This document shows, piece by piece, positions 47,041 to 59,862 of a stretch of DNA of 64,000 nucleotides. Positions within the stretch are counted from its first letter, which is position 1. The number at the start of each line of letters is the position of its first letter. Source of the DNA: Limonium bicolor. Lineage: Eukaryota; Streptophyta; Magnoliopsida; Caryophyllales; Plumbaginaceae. The notes under the pieces are model-generated. The model saw only the letters and a program-made list of their open reading frames with translations, did not search any database and had not been told where the DNA came from. The translations under genes and the position numbers were made by a program. Location: the NCBI GenBank assembly GCA_023374045.1, contig CM041777.1, positions 102,874,046 through 102,938,045 on the forward strand. Reading direction: 5' to 3'.

Positions 47041-48703
47041 TTAACGCTGCATATGAAATTCGCATACCCCGAGCGCTAACCGGGGTACGCCGACTACTTT
47101 TGTCGAGAGCATGGAGTTCATTTTAATTCAATCAATATGCATATAGTAATACATTACATATGTACACTTCACAAGGATTCGACAATCAACCATGGGATAC
47201 AATCTCTAACTAACATAACAAGGTTGTTAGTTGTATCAATTTACTCTTAGGCCATGAGGGTTATACCTCACTATGCCTTGGTTACTCATTTAATAGCTCA
47301 CCCGCTCTCTCGGGTTACTTATTCTTATACCCACCCATTCTCTTGGGCTACTCTTTCTATACTCACCCATTCTCTCGGGTTACTTATGCTCATTATCTCA
47401 CCCACACTCTTGGGTTATTCATACTCGTTATCTCACCCACACTCTTGGGTTATTTATACTCATGCTCTTGTAGATTCTTGAGACACTACAGGTCTCCTAC
47501 GTCACGCTTGTTACTCTTAATACATACTAGGGCCAAAACTCATGGCTCACGAGCATAGTCTTACTTCCCCGGTTTCGACCCTACTCTGGGTCTAGCATGG
47601 TGGGAAGGTTCAACTAGCTCACGGAACTCTCTCTTAGTTCCTATCTCTTTTTACTTAGGTCCGACTACTCTCGGACTACTTACATTCCCATACACTCCTC
47701 TCTCGGAGTTATAACAATATTATGTATATTAGTCTAGAAGCATCACTCCCGATGTTTCTAATGACTTTGGGAACATTACTTAAGTTCGGTTAATCTTAGG
47801 TTTTAAGAGTTACCCATACATTTCACTTACTCATACTTTCGGTTATTTTCTTATATCGGGTAAAATCCTCATATAGGAGGTCGACCATGTCTCAAGGGAG
47901 CTACTAATCCCTTAGGTCTCTTTTACCTTCTTTACTAGTTCACATCTTCGAACTATCTTTAATCCTCTTGAAGTAGGTTCACTTATCTTTCCACTCTCAT
48001 TTGTTTCGTGGATTGTGTCATTATGGTTTACTAACCGTTATCGGGTAATTACTCAACCCGTACATCTCCTCACATTCTAGGGAGTTCATATGTTTGCGTT
48101 ATCGTTATACTTTAACGGATAATTTGTGTGTTTGCACGTTTTCGTTATCATAAGCATCGACCCAATCTATGGTCTCTAGCCAAACGTTACTCACTATGAG
48201 TCGGTCTTTACTCTATATTAGACCACACCAGCATACAAGTAAGTTAGCTCATTCAACATACAACAAGAAATACATAATCAAACAATGGATTATTTTCATG
48301 CTTAATCTTGATTAAGCCGGCACACAAACACACAAATCAACGTAACTCGGTTAACACGCGGAGTATGAGAAAATCATACCTTTCACCGGGATTTTACTTT
48401 TACCGTGTCATCTCACCATGCTCGGGTCACGCACGATTCTCTGGTAATGTTTCAAACATTATTATTAATACTAGGCTCATACGGTACATAATAAAATGCT
48501 ACTCCCGTACTTACCCTGTTATCCCGTTAACATGGTTTAACACTTGTTAATTTGAGTTCTCACTTCCCAATCACTTCTAACACTTTCTTACACTTCCTAG
48601 GGCCTTTACATGTCACCAAACAAGGCCTTAACATCTTATAACATCATTAACATTCAAACCCCCATCATTAGAAACCTTTAAAACACTTTCTGTAGGATTC
48701 TGG

Positions 48704-48964
48704 GGGTGGTCCAGGACTTGGTACTCACCCTAGGTCCCGGACCAATGCTGGTATCAACTCTCGGGTGATTTTAACTAGTGGTCCGGGACCTTGTACCAAA
48801 CTCAAGTCCCGGACCAGGCATGGTTAGCAACTCTCGGCCTGAATTTCATGGGTGGTCCGGGGCATGGGCAGGGACTTAAGTCCCGGACCTATCAAACTAG
48901 AAACTCTCGGGGGTATTTTAGGGGGTGGTCCGGAACATGGTCCTGACCTAAGTTTCCGGACCCT
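48704..48964. repeat. GGTCCGGGAC palindrome array in LTR C
   Basis: Four units of about 65-70 bp pair GGTCCGGGAC-type words with GTCCCGGACC-type words, separated by AACTCTCGG spacers. The array is at the position where LTRs A, B and D carry GGTCGGTC palindromes. Confidence 0.8.
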
Positions 48965-51009
48965 GCTACAGATTCTTCAGATTTGGCATTTCCAAATCTG
49001 TTACAATTCCATTCTTCCACCATTTGATTTCCCAATCTTTCCCACTTGAAATCCACATGTTTTAGCATCTAATTCCCCATCTAAACCATCTTAAACTAAT
49101 CACCAAGTCCACTCACTAAGCCATGCTTAATTCACTCAAATTCACTTATATTTTCATAACTTGGTTTCTTGTTCCTTAACTCCTGTAACAGATTTTGGTA
49201 CCCTCTTCTTACCATTCAAACCTCACTCACTAATGCCATTCCTAGCACCCAAATGACATTATTTTCCTCTCCATTTCTACTCCAAGCACCTTTCTCTTCC
49301 TCTTCCAAATTTCAAAGTGATTAACCACTCACTTTCATCTTCTAAACATACCTAGTTTATCCTAGGTTTCACACTCTCAATCACTCTTTTTCCAGGCAAA
49401 ATTTGACAGCACTTGCTTGCTTCACTAAGCATTTTCACCACACTAAATATACCCACAAACACAATCTTCACCCCTGTTTTGTTTAGGCATCAAACAACAC
49501 TTATTTTCCCACACTCAAACACTTAATTCATTTGGCTCCAAAGCCTTTGATCATCATCATTAACAACCTAAATTAAATCTCAATTTCTTACTCTCATCAC
49601 AATAGCACAATCAATGCTATAGGAGTACACATCCCTCATACATAAAGCATTCAAAATCTGTTTCACAACACAACAAAACTAGCTCAAAGGTAAGCTTATT
49701 TACCTTGAGTTCTTGCTAGTTTCCTTCCCTTTCTTTCTCTTCTTGTTCTTCCCCCTTTTTCCTCCTTGCTCTTTCTCTCTTATTGTTCTTGTTTATCAAT
49801 TGACTAAGCTACAGCCATGCTCAAGAACAACAGCACCAATCAATTTCCTAACTCTAGGAAAACCTTAGATTACAAAGGGAATGATCTAGGCTTCATTAAA
49901 AGTTTACCTTCAAATCTCTAGATAAGTGCTTGGCAAGTAAAAACACAGGTCTCCAGCTCTTTAGGAAGGCCAAAATCGGCTAGCAAGTGAAGGACGAGAG
50001 GGCTCAAAAATCTGGAGATTCGAAAATAAAAGCAAAGGCTAGAAAGTGAAGATTTTGAACTTCCTTCTTACCTTAAACAACCAAGGGCTGTTGTAGATCA
50101 AAATGAGCAGCTTGAACCTTCATTTGGAGCTGCTTCCATGGAGGTCGAATGTGGGGTTTTTGAGTTTCGAAAGGTGGAGAACGATGCTCAAGAAGAGAGG
50201 AGTCTCATGGTGTGTTTATTTTATGATTTGAAGTTGTTTTAGACTTTGTAGATGAAGGAGAAGGAGGGTGCTGCTTGGGGAAGAGCAAATTGCCATCGTA
50301 GGCTTGAAGAAGAAGAAGGAGTCCGATGGAGGGGGAGCAAATCGTGAATGAAGAGAATAAGGAAGGAGAGAGGGTTTAAAAGTTTTAGCTACTATTCCTC
50401 CCCTCTACTTTAATTAATTTGTCTTGTAGTGACTTAGGGAATTAATTAGTTAAGGCTTGTGTGGGAGAGGGTAATTAAACTGATTAAAACCGGCCCCACA
50501 CAGTAACATCCCAGGGTGCGTTTTCAACTTTTCAAAATAAACGCGTCTCGTCTCCCGGTTTTGGCACTATTCACTAACCGGGCCCGCTTTTCGGATTTTT
50601 CTCGTTTCTTTATTTTTAATGGTTATTAAACTCCCACTAATGTTTAATTATAGTTATATAGTCAACCCTAATTTTTACGGTTCCATTTGACCACTTAAAG
50701 TAACGTTTTCGGGTTTTCTCGGAAAACGTGCTTTTATGCTCCGTTAGCGTTTTAATCCCTTATTTGGATCCGTTTTCTTCGGGAATCATTCCCGTATACT
50801 AATTAGGCCTAACTAAGCCTTAGGAATCCATCTCGACCCTAATGAGATATATATACTCATTTAATGCGCGTTTTAGCGTTTTTCGCGTTTTACGCATTTT
50901 CTCTTTTCTTTTGGTTTTATTTCCCTTACCAATACTCTTTAGGCACCATTAGGCCTTTAAAAATCATATTAGAGTAATTTAATCACGATTTTTAGATCCG
51001 GGGTATTAA

Positions 51010-51228
51010 AGGTTCAAACCGATCTTTCTTGGCTTCTGAGTTGCTTTTTTGTTTTGGTTTCTGTCCAATAACTTATTCATTAAGTTTCATCATTAATTCA
51101 AAGTCAAATTGAGATCTATCAATTACTAACGTGCTTAGAATCTTTCAGACTACACACCCATAAAATTTGAGCCGAAAACACCACCGGGAACTGCCTGAAC
51201 GCCGCCGTCCGAGGGTGGTCCGCACTCA
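51010..51228. other. Short segment between LTR C and the solo LTR
   Basis: It ends in a GC-rich GCCGCCGTCCGAGGGTGG stretch that continues at 52549 after the solo LTR. It may belong to the same LINE or locus as 52549-53163. No gene was identified. Confidence 0.3.
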
Positions 51229-52543
51229 TGATAAGTGGTGAAATAATGCTATTTTAAGGTCTTTATTCACCTTCATTTTACTTGGTGCATAACTTATTTC
51301 ACCACTTAATAGAGTGTTTTTATGATTAATGGTGAACTTATATAGTTTGATCTATTGATAGGTAAAAGCTCATTTTAGGCATACTTTTGGGTTCTTTTAG
51401 AGCTAGTGGAGTGCATCAACAGATCCCCCATCTTTAAAGCTTTCCAACACCGCAAACAGGGAGCAATTCCGAATAGGGTGGTCGGTTGGAGTACTACTCG
51501 ACTGACCCTGGGACCAACCCTAGGAGGGTCGGTTGGGTCAAAAAACGCGCACGTGATTTCTTTACCAGAGGGCCGACCGACCCACAGACCGACCCTAGGG
51601 TGGGTCGGTCGGATGGAAAAATTGCCCAGATTTGTGTTTTAAAAAGCTGGACTTGGGGCCACTCATTCCTATTAGTCAATACCCACGACTCCAGCCAGAA
51701 AGAGAGGAGAGATAGGTGACCAAGAAGGAGAAAAAAAGAGGAGAAAAGAAGAGAAAAAGTGGAGGAAGAAGAAAGTGAAGAAATCTACCTCCGTTGAAGC
51801 TCCAAAGCTCCTCCAATGGCTAAATCCCTTTTTTCCCTTCTCTTTTCCTTTCCAATGGTTGAGTAGTCCCATTTTGTATCCTAGGATGGGGTTTTACCCT
51901 AATATTGCGCATTGAATGCTTGTGACCTAACTCATTGAATGTTCTTGTTTTTATCTCCTTCAATATCAATTAATGCTTTAATTTGATCAACTATGGCATT
52001 TATGGTGGTTTCATTCAACATTTGAGCTTGAGTTTGGAACTAGACCTAAAGGGGGATAAACCCTAACTTTTGCTCTCTTGATTTTGGGGGTAAACCTTAG
52101 GGCTATTATTTAAGAGTTTTCACTTAATGCTACTTAGTGACTTAAACCTCCTTTAATTATGGGGTTTGGCTAATTAGGTAAGAATTGGGTTTCCCATGAT
52201 TTGGGGATTCATGAAATGAGCTCTATTGGACAATGAAATAATGAGTTATGGTTATGGGATTTTTTGGGTGATTTAGGTGATTCCCCACTATCCTAGGGTA
52301 CTTTCCTCCCATTCCATCAAACAGACAATTTACTGTTTTATTGTTTTTCCATTGACAAACAACTAAGATTGTCTCCGGCTAAACCCCCATTTACTGTTTT
52401 TATTCGCATTTTACTAAAGTACCGAAGCTTAGGATTTAGAAACCAATTTCCTTGTGGATACGACACTTGTTATATTGCAACGAATTGAGTGCACTTGCCC
52501 GTTTAGCTAGGTGTAATTACTTAGGTTAGTGTTTTTCCCAACA
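51229..52543. mobile_element. Probable solo LTR, 1315 bp, different family
   Basis: It begins TGATAAGTGGTG and ends TTTTTCCCAACA, with flanks ACTCA (51224-51228) and ACCCA (52544-52548) as a target duplication with one mismatch. The end region GGATACGACACTTG...GAGTGCACTTGCC resembles LTRs of plant gypsy elements, a judgement from memory. Internal polymerase sequence is absent. It contains a GGTCGGTC palindrome patch at 51478-51613. No close resemblance to the LARD LTRs was seen. Confidence 0.65.
51478..51613. repeat. GGTCGGTC palindrome patch in the solo LTR
   Basis: GACCGACCCACAGACCGACC faces GGGTGGGTCGGTCGGA, with a second pair GGTCGGTTGG...GGGTCGGTTGGGTC before it. The word pair is the same as in LTRs A, B and D. 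Confidence 0.7.
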
Positions 52544-52548
52544 ACCCA

Positions 52549-53163
52549 CAGATGCTACATCTGGGGTCCCGGATGCCCTGTCTGTAAGCCCGGAGGCCCC
52601 CGGACGGTCGCAGCCTCTAGATTCTAGGGACAAAGCAACAATTCTAACTCGATTAAGGTCCCCGCAACTAGACGATACGGTGGTCTCGTTGAAGTACTTA
52701 GCAGCAATCTCCCAAAACCCTTCCTAGTGGCCGGCACGACATGAAGGAAGTAACCCAGGGCTCCGATCGAAAGAAAGGCAATGATGCTATGCGCACAAGA
52801 GGAATGAAAGATCTCAACGAGTGGGTTCAGCAATTGAGCTTGATTGAAGTTGATCTTAAGGGTCTGGAGCGACCAATAGTTTGCAACAATACAAAGGTTG
52901 GGGGATTGGAACGGGCAAGGAGAGGCACAGCAAAGGCATGAAGTAGCAGAATCTATAAAACACGCAAGTTTAGAGTGGAGCCACCAGCGTTTCCGCATCT
53001 CCGCTCACGTAATCCTGTCTTCTAGACAATTGTTCCTTTCCTTTCTTTTCTTTAAGTAGTTTTACATATGCGTATGCTCCTCAATTTATTCAGGCGAGAA
53101 AGGCTTCGGCCATAGTATTGCCATTGTAACTGGGTCTTCCCAGCACTTATAAAAAAAAAAACA
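52549..53163 (+). pseudogene. LINE fragment: endonuclease piece joined to a poly(A) 3' end
   Basis: The plus frame 52741-52941 reads EVTQGSDRKKGN, MKDLNEWVQQLSLIEVDLKG, matching the plant LINE endonuclease pattern NEV...EKKGG...M..FN.F...L.LID..L.G. The 3' end TGGGTCTTCCCAGCACTTAT followed by 11 A resembles plant LINE tails. RT is missing, so there is a large internal deletion or two fragments side by side. Confidence 0.55.
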
Positions 53164-54497
53164 ATCCCTCATTATAGAACAAATCTTTTTTTTAGAAGAT
53201 TAGACTCCCATGCTTTAAAATAATGCATTAATATTTTGGTTTTCTACCCTACTTCTTTCCCCATTTTCGTCACATCTATTTTTTCGCTCTTCTGTGTTTT
53301 TATTTCTTTTATGTCTATGAGTTGGGTCAATTTGCACTTCACAACAATTTTTGACTACATTCATATGTAGCTATCTTTGCCTACATTAACTGTATATGTA
53401 GACATATAAAACTATACATGTAGCCATACACAATAAAAATGTACATGAAAATTATACTTTCAATAGATAGTTTATTGTACATATTTTTCTTATGCAATGT
53501 ACATGTTACATTGTTAAGGGTATAGTAAATGTAGATATCTTTAACTACTTCCGGCAAGAATTTGCATTTTATCTAATAATTCATTTTAACCAACTTCAAA
53601 TATTTAAAAAAAAGCTATTGATATAATAGATATTATGACCTTAATAAAAATTAGTTATCAAATTTTATAAGAGTATAATATTTAACTGAGTGAAAGTAGA
53701 CCCTTTGATATAATATAGTATGGTTCAATAGTAACAAAAAATATTAGATATAAAATTGATTAAAAAATTTAAATTTGACAATTGATAAAATAGCTAACAT
53801 CTAAAGACCATAGTTGACAGAGTTGTTTATTCCACGTGAGAATTTTGTATTAAATACATTATTTATTATTGATTACCAAGATTTTTTTAGAGGATCCCGG
53901 CGAGCTATTTTAAGTAAGATAAAATTAATCACATCTGGATAAGATAAAGATGAATATGCACACATATTCACTATAAAAAAGTTAACCACATGTCATATAT
54001 GAATGGACGTAATTAGGAAATAGAAAGAGCTACAATCCGGAACAATTATTTGATTGCAAGCGCTAAAGAGCCAACAGAGATGCTGTAAATGAGGTGGCCG
54101 TGTTTCTCCTCTTTCAGATGAAACAAATAACCAATTTTGTTTTAGGTGTTCCTACCTACACCAAACATGTTCCCCTTTGATACCCATTATAATATTTCAC
54201 ACATAAACACAATATTAACATGTACATTGATCCTATTAATAATATTTATCGATCCACAATTAGCATGTGGTTGCATTGCACATTTCGGCCGGTGCCTCGT
54301 ACCCCCAACCCAATTCACCCCCCAACCTAAACAGTACAGACCAAACCAAACACTCCCCCACCTCGCACTTAGAGCAAACCAAACACTCGTGAACAGTTTT
54401 TGAAATGATCTGAATCAAAACCTAGTTCCTTAATATCAACAGCTAGATTTTTTTCCCCTACAAACTGTGATTTCATTAAACTTCATTATAACCTAAA
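53164..54497. other. AT-rich spacer, one small inverted-repeat element inside
   Basis: No recognisable gene. The plus frame 54146-54403 has no similarity I know. The element at 53351-53557 is listed separately. Confidence 0.35.
53351..53557. mobile_element. Small inverted-repeat element (family B, copy 3)
   Basis: The left end TTGACTACATTCATATGTAG followed by CTATCTTT, and right-end words AGATATCTTTAACTACTT, partly mirror each other and resemble the ends at 36519-36775. The interior again contains TGTACAT words. Ends are approximate and no target duplication was seen. Confidence 0.4.
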
Positions 54498-54505
54498 GGC
54501 AATAT

Positions 54506-55047
54506 TAGGGATGACAATGGGTGACGGGTGTCTGTTTCATCTGATCATCCGATCATCCGACACGTAAAAACAGATGAAAAACCCGGAAAAAAACGGGTGA
54601 AAACGGAGTGACGGGTGAAACAGGTGCAGGTGACGAGCCGGGTCGGGTGAACATTTTCACCCGATCATCCAATCCGTTTACCCGACCCATCACCTGTATG
54701 TATTAAATAAAAAATATACTTATCTCATATTTGTTGGGATAATTTGGAAATATTTTTGTTAATACTCTATGTTTTGAGTATGTTATTGACATTATTTGTT
54801 ATGGTATGTATTGTTGAACAAATATGAGTGTATTTTTTTATGAAAAATTAAGCTTATATAAGGTGTTAAAGACAAAAAAAATTTGCTGAAAAAAATAAAT
54901 AAAAACGTGTGACGGGTTCACTCGTTTCACCCGTTTCACTTGCAGGTGACGGGTGATGAAGTTGCGGGTGACGGGTTGGGTCGGGTGGTGCGGGTGAAAA
55001 CAGGTGACGTGTCGGGTGGAGCATTACCTGACCCGTTTCCATCCCTA
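54506..55047. mobile_element. hAT-type MITE, 542 bp (family A, copy 2)
   Basis: The termini are TAGGGATGACAATGGGTG and TTTCCATCCCTA, with an exact 8-bp duplication GGCAATAT at 54498-54505 and 55048-55055. It is full of GGGTGACGGGT words. The AT-rich middle is the reverse complement of that in 15731-16208, so the two copies are in opposite orientation. Confidence 0.93.
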
Positions 55048-55055
55048 GGCAATAT

Positions 55056-57110
55056 ATAATCATCTAAAGAACAACCTAGAGCACCATCATCCAGCAACCA
55101 TTACACATGCATAACTTACACAATAGAAGAACAACCAACCAAAAGGATAAGTCAAGGGTTTGAATCCACGAGGAACCTACTAAAAGCAACAAGGGTCACA
55201 TGGGATGTAGCATGAGTAGCAGGGTAGCTATGGAATAGGCTTGTCAACTAGGGACCCCGCTTCCAATTCGCCCCCCAATAAAAGAAGCGTCGAGATGACT
55301 GACTACAAACAAGTGGTAGCATATTGTTCCATGGAGCTCATGACCACTTTTAGGTCATCCGGGAAAAGCCATATTTTTCTCCACAATGTCTTTCTCATTT
55401 GATCCACTAACCTCTCATTAGATAGGAACTCCGACCACCGAGAGCCTCTTCCTACAGTGCCCTAATCTGATCCTTCGCTAGAAGGCATCATCCAAGTTCC
55501 ACCGGATGAGGCGTCAGTCATCATGCACCATACGAAAAAGGCTATGACCAAGACAAGTCCGCCTGATAGGCCCAATTTAAATAAAGAAAAGGAGAGGGCT
55601 CGACTCACGAGAACTAAGCCCATGTTTTCTAAATTAATCCTGCGAATACATAGAATTCAGCTGTGATTAGGCTCGTGGAGAGGCAGGTCACGGTAGAGAA
55701 ATCCGTCGAAGCCATTCTTTTGGCAGAGGGTATTCCTCTTACGCTGATCCTAAATAACTAAAATGAATAGAACAAGGGCTAACGAAGGAAAAAAAAGGTT
55801 TGAGTAATAGTAATGAGATTCCCCACTATCATGCTACTAATAGCCTTCGTGCAAGCAAGCACGAGAGAAGCAAGCAAAGTAGAAGCTTTGCCGGAAACAA
55901 AAACCAGACTCAACGACTCAACTACACACTAAGATTAATCCTAAAAAAGCTAAAACAGATAATATTATAAGTGAACCAGCAGAGAAAACAAATATCGATC
56001 CATCGCCCAAATGACCCAATCGAGCATAAGGTGGTAGCTGAAGCTTCCTTAATCTTGCCCGTAATTTGATTTGAGTAGAGAAAAACGGGCGAGATTTTTG
56101 GCAGCACCTAAACGAGGTCATCCAAATTGGAAAGGAAACAGTCAATCGATGGATAAATTGGTGAAACTACCGTCATCCACCCATTGCATCCACCGGCGCC
56201 GAGCTTGTTTAATCTTTATGAAGTACCAATGGAATTCACAAGCAAGGCACGATAGAGGTTGTCTATGTCGCTTCCCTTCAATCGAATTGAGTAAAGCAAA
56301 GATCGGGGGAATATGGTGACCCAATCCACCTTCATGCAAGAGAAAAAAATGAGGTAACCAAATCAAAAGAAAGTTGATTCAAGAAGCAATCATCTTCCAT
56401 CAATCAACGCCACACCGACCTGGAACTTCTGGGCTCAATTTGGGAGGTCGGATCCGAACCACAAAGACCGCACCACCCCCCTTCAAAGCTAAAAGAAAAT
56501 CGGCTTTGAACATCGCTAGAGGTAGTGACGATTTATTGATCCATAAAGGGATATAGAGGACTAAGCTAATGAGGTAGAGATCAAGGTGGACGATGACTTG
56601 TCCGGTAGAGGCAGTGACAATGAACAGAGCTTAGACGATTAAGGGTCTTACATGTCTCAAGCCTTCACGTTGTTGCTCAAAAAGGTTGTCGATGAACAAG
56701 ATTTCATCCCACCAGGACCAAACTAGAAAATTCAATTGATGCAAAAGAAAGTAACTCCAAAAGAGAACTCCCGCCAAAGGGAGAAGCGAAATCAAGTATC
56801 ACCTTGATTATGTTAGTTAAAACCACACATTTCACTTCTAACCAATTGGTTAGTAATTTGGTAAGGGATATGACTACTTTTAACAAGCTATGCGCCTTTG
56901 AGTTCACTTTGATATCACTAGAACATCTGGCATGGTAAACAAGTTCAACTAGTTTTGAGCACACCTTAATTATATGATCATCACTAGTCTTTCTTAGACC
57001 AATATTCTTCTTATCCAGCTCAAAAAAAGAATTGTGGATCTGTTCTATTACCCAAACCATATATTATTTGTTACAGGTAGTATTTTTAACTTTCATATTG
57101 TTGTCAAAAT
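55056..57110. other. About 2 kb without a recognised gene
   Basis: Moderately GC-rich compared with the spacers, so it may be an old coding or transposon region. A plus-strand open stretch of about 65 codons starts near 55460, and a 118-codon minus frame lies at 56704-57060. Neither matches a family I know. No LTR or inverted repeat was found. Confidence 0.35.
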
Positions 57111-57340
57111 GGTAAACACTATTGTACAAGCGGTTGTATGGTAAGCATCGTACAATTGTTCATCTAATTTAATGGTTGTTCAAATTGAGGTATTGATTGT
57201 TGAGATTGATGTGAAAGTTATATGTGCTATTATAAAGATTGTTCAACTTTATGTGATAGTTGTTCTGATTAAATGTGAAGACAGTTCAAGGATGTACCTT
57301 ATTATCATACAACCGGTTGTACGTCAGTTAGATTGGTCCA
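57111..57340. mobile_element. Possible MITE with CGGTTGTA inverted ends
   Basis: TTGTACAAGCGGTTGTATGG (57123-57142) and the inverse of CATACAACCGGTTGTACG (about 57307-57324) form imperfect inverted arms around 160 bp of AT-rich sequence. A target duplication was not found. Confidence 0.4.
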
Positions 57341-57904
57341 AAATAGCTCAATTTCAAGCACTTTTATGAATATTTTTCCCATTAGTCTACATTAATTCAC
57401 TCAAATTACTCTATAATATCAATTATCTTTATACTTACCACAAAAACAATAAAATAGACTCCAACCATTTAAGTAGCTTCAAGTAAATCTAACTAATAAC
57501 AAGAACGAATTCTTCACATCCTCGTATCTCTCTTTGGTGAGAGTATCATTTCTCTCTATGGTAAGAGTATTGTTTTCTCTTTCCCTGTCTCTTGGTTTTC
57601 TTGTTTCTTAGTTTCCTTGCCTCATGTAGTGGTTCCTTATTCTTTTTGTCTTGGGTATGGGTTAATTTTCTTTCAAGCTAGTTTATTTCTTTGAATTATG
57701 TGGTTTTCCTCTACTTCTACTCTTTATGTTTTCTTCTTCCTTCTTTCCTCCCCCCTCTCTTTTCTTTTTTGTTTCTTAGTTTACTTTATATGTAGTTGTT
57801 TTTCTCCTTTGGGTACAGTTTTCTATCTCTTTCCCTAGTTATTTTGTGTCTTTTTGTCAACTGTCTAATACTTGCATGTTACTTGTTCCACTCCCTTCAT
57901 CTAT
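57341..57904. other. Pyrimidine-rich spacer
   Basis: 57520-57880 is rich in TTCTC and TTTCTT on the + strand, including a direct repeat TCTCTCTxTGGTxAGAGTAT at 57527-57575. No gene was recognised. It may be a leader or intron of a gene disrupted by the next insertion. Confidence 0.3.
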
Positions 57905-58233
57905 GGAGGTGTAACACCCCAACTAATAACACCACACTTAACCATTAATCGCAGCGGAAATTACATCATAAACACTGACTAAATCAATGGGTGTTACACG
58001 CCGTTAGCTACCCACGTGGCTAACAAGGCTATTACATACATAGTGTACCGGTCTGATGGACAAGATTACCGAGCACTACACTTTACATTACCAACCGTTT
58101 CTCAACTGAAACAAATACTTTTACATTACAACTGTACCGAATCTACACATTCAGCTACCGATATCTAACTTCGGTCTTACACTTCTTACAACTACATAAA
58201 TAAACTAAATAACTATCCATGTATAAACAGCTA

Positions 58234-58307
58234 CCCCGTCCTACTCTCGAACAGCCGCCAGCTCCATTGTACCTGAAAAGTAATGGGGGCCCCCAAAGGG
58301 GCTCAGC
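58234..58307 (-). promoter_or_regulatory. Conserved LTR block (copy in LTR D)
   Basis: It has the exact 19-base word, GTACCTGAA and a CCCC-AAA-GGGGCTCAGC palindrome, 324 bp from the LTR end. Confidence 0.5.
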
Positions 58308-59862
58308 ACCTTTGCTGGTATGATAATAGTGCAGCCCGCATACTACCGGGCCATGCACAACTAATTGTCGAGTGAGCATGCAGTTAATTTTATTTAAAGC
58401 ATGCAAGAAAACTATAAACACATAACATGCTTATAAAGCACACACATCCAATCAATAGGATACAACCAGGAGGTTAACACACTAACACTTGTTAGACCAA
58501 ATTACTGTGTTTCTTGACCCTTGAGGGTTTCTACCTTTATGGAACTGAATTCTTATTAGACAACACTCACCGATTTGGTCGGATTACAATTAATTATTCC
58601 TTATATTAATAGGGGTTGGTTTCGGTGATCAACGTACACAACATAACAATACACATCACGTCATAACATATATATTACTTAACACCGTTCTTCTTAGAGA
58701 ACGTACACTTTCCTTAAGATGTGTCGGATTAAATATAGGTCCACACACCGTACATATTTACTTTACTTAGATGTGTCGGCCTTATTATAGGCCCGATCAC
58801 ACCATACACAATAACATTACTTAGATGTGTCGGTCTTAATATAGACCCGATCACACCATACACAATAACATTACTTAGATGTGTCGGTCTTAATATAGAC
58901 CCAATCATACCATACACAAATCCCCCTAGTCCCGAATAATAATCAAGGTAGGAAAGTCTCTTATTAGACTTGTGGGTGATTGTAATCCAAGAAGGAAAAA
59001 CAGCCAAAATAGAGAGGAAGTTAATTCAGCTATAGATACTAACTCCCAAACACACACACGTGCATGACCGGGACACCCCGGATTCCTCACCCCCCCATAA
59101 TATATAGATATTAGTAGAAGTTCCTTTATGGAACTTATCACATCTTGACACCATTTGGGGTTACAAACTTGGTTAAACACATAAGGGAGGTAACATCCCA
59201 TTCGACAAGCATGGATAACGGCATTCGTTAAATAACAACATACCAACAAGGGCAACACACATCACACACAACCACAATATACAACTAATGCACGGATAGC
59301 CGTAGTTAGAACGTTCCCGTAGGTTGGGACGTTTAATCCGAATACCGATCTCTTATGTGATCCTAGAGTCGGTTAGCTACGGGTTAACACATAATTTGAG
59401 GTTAAACAGTATCAGAAACTAATTACGCCACATAAATCTATGACTGTCAACTCATTACATGCTTTATCTTGCAAGATGGCAAACACACAGAAAAAGAAGT
59501 TGGCATACAAGCCGGTGTAACCAGGTAGGACACAGGTTGCAAGAAAACCATACTTGTCACCTTGAGGATGGCTAGCCTTACATGGCGACCCCTTAGTCCC
59601 GGTTGCCATCTCTATTAGTTCCCGTCCCTATAATCCATTTGATCGAATGGTTAGTTACCGTTCTTACTTCCCGGTTAACTATTTACTCCATATTACAAAC
59701 TTGTTTTACTTTCACATTTAATTACAACTTCCCATCCTCTTAATTGTCATTATAACTCACCAAACATGTCTTTCCATTTGAACTTACACTTTTTCATCCC
59801 CATTAGACTCACTAGGGTTCACTACTTAAGCCACATTTTCTTTTCTGTTTTTTTATATGTAT

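Larger units (their letters stand above)
44478..51009 (-). mobile_element. Second LARD-like element, 3' part missing
   Basis: A 4.35-kb LTR (46662-51009), a primer-binding site (46646-46657) and about 2.2 kb of interior are present in minus orientation. The remaining interior, the polypurine tract and the 3' LTR are absent. The interior from 45150 resembles the first LARD at 25400-26760. The right LTR end reads GGGGTATTAAA instead of GGGGTATTTCA, so it is mutated or slightly truncated. Confidence 0.8.
46662..51009 (-). repeat. 5' LTR of the second LARD-like element (LTR C, about 4.35 kb)
   Basis: It begins TGTAACACCCC and follows the same plan as LTRs A, B and D: a GCAGCGGAA motif near the start, TTAGC(C/T)ACCCA, the conserved block at 46969-47040 and a palindrome array at 48704-48964. 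A row of CTC(A/T)CCCA(C/T)...TCTCGGGTTA repeats lies at 47280-47460. The sequence is clearly diverged from LTR A. Confidence 0.82.

Noticed and set aside
44310..51009. Treating 44310-51009 as a complete retrotransposon.
   Set aside because: Only one LTR and one primer-binding site are present, and no polypurine tract or second LTR was found to the left.
56704..57060. 118-codon minus frame with AHSLLK, possibly a LINE RNase H end.
   Set aside because: A single short similarity without the preceding NVDG or EAKA blocks is too weak to name.
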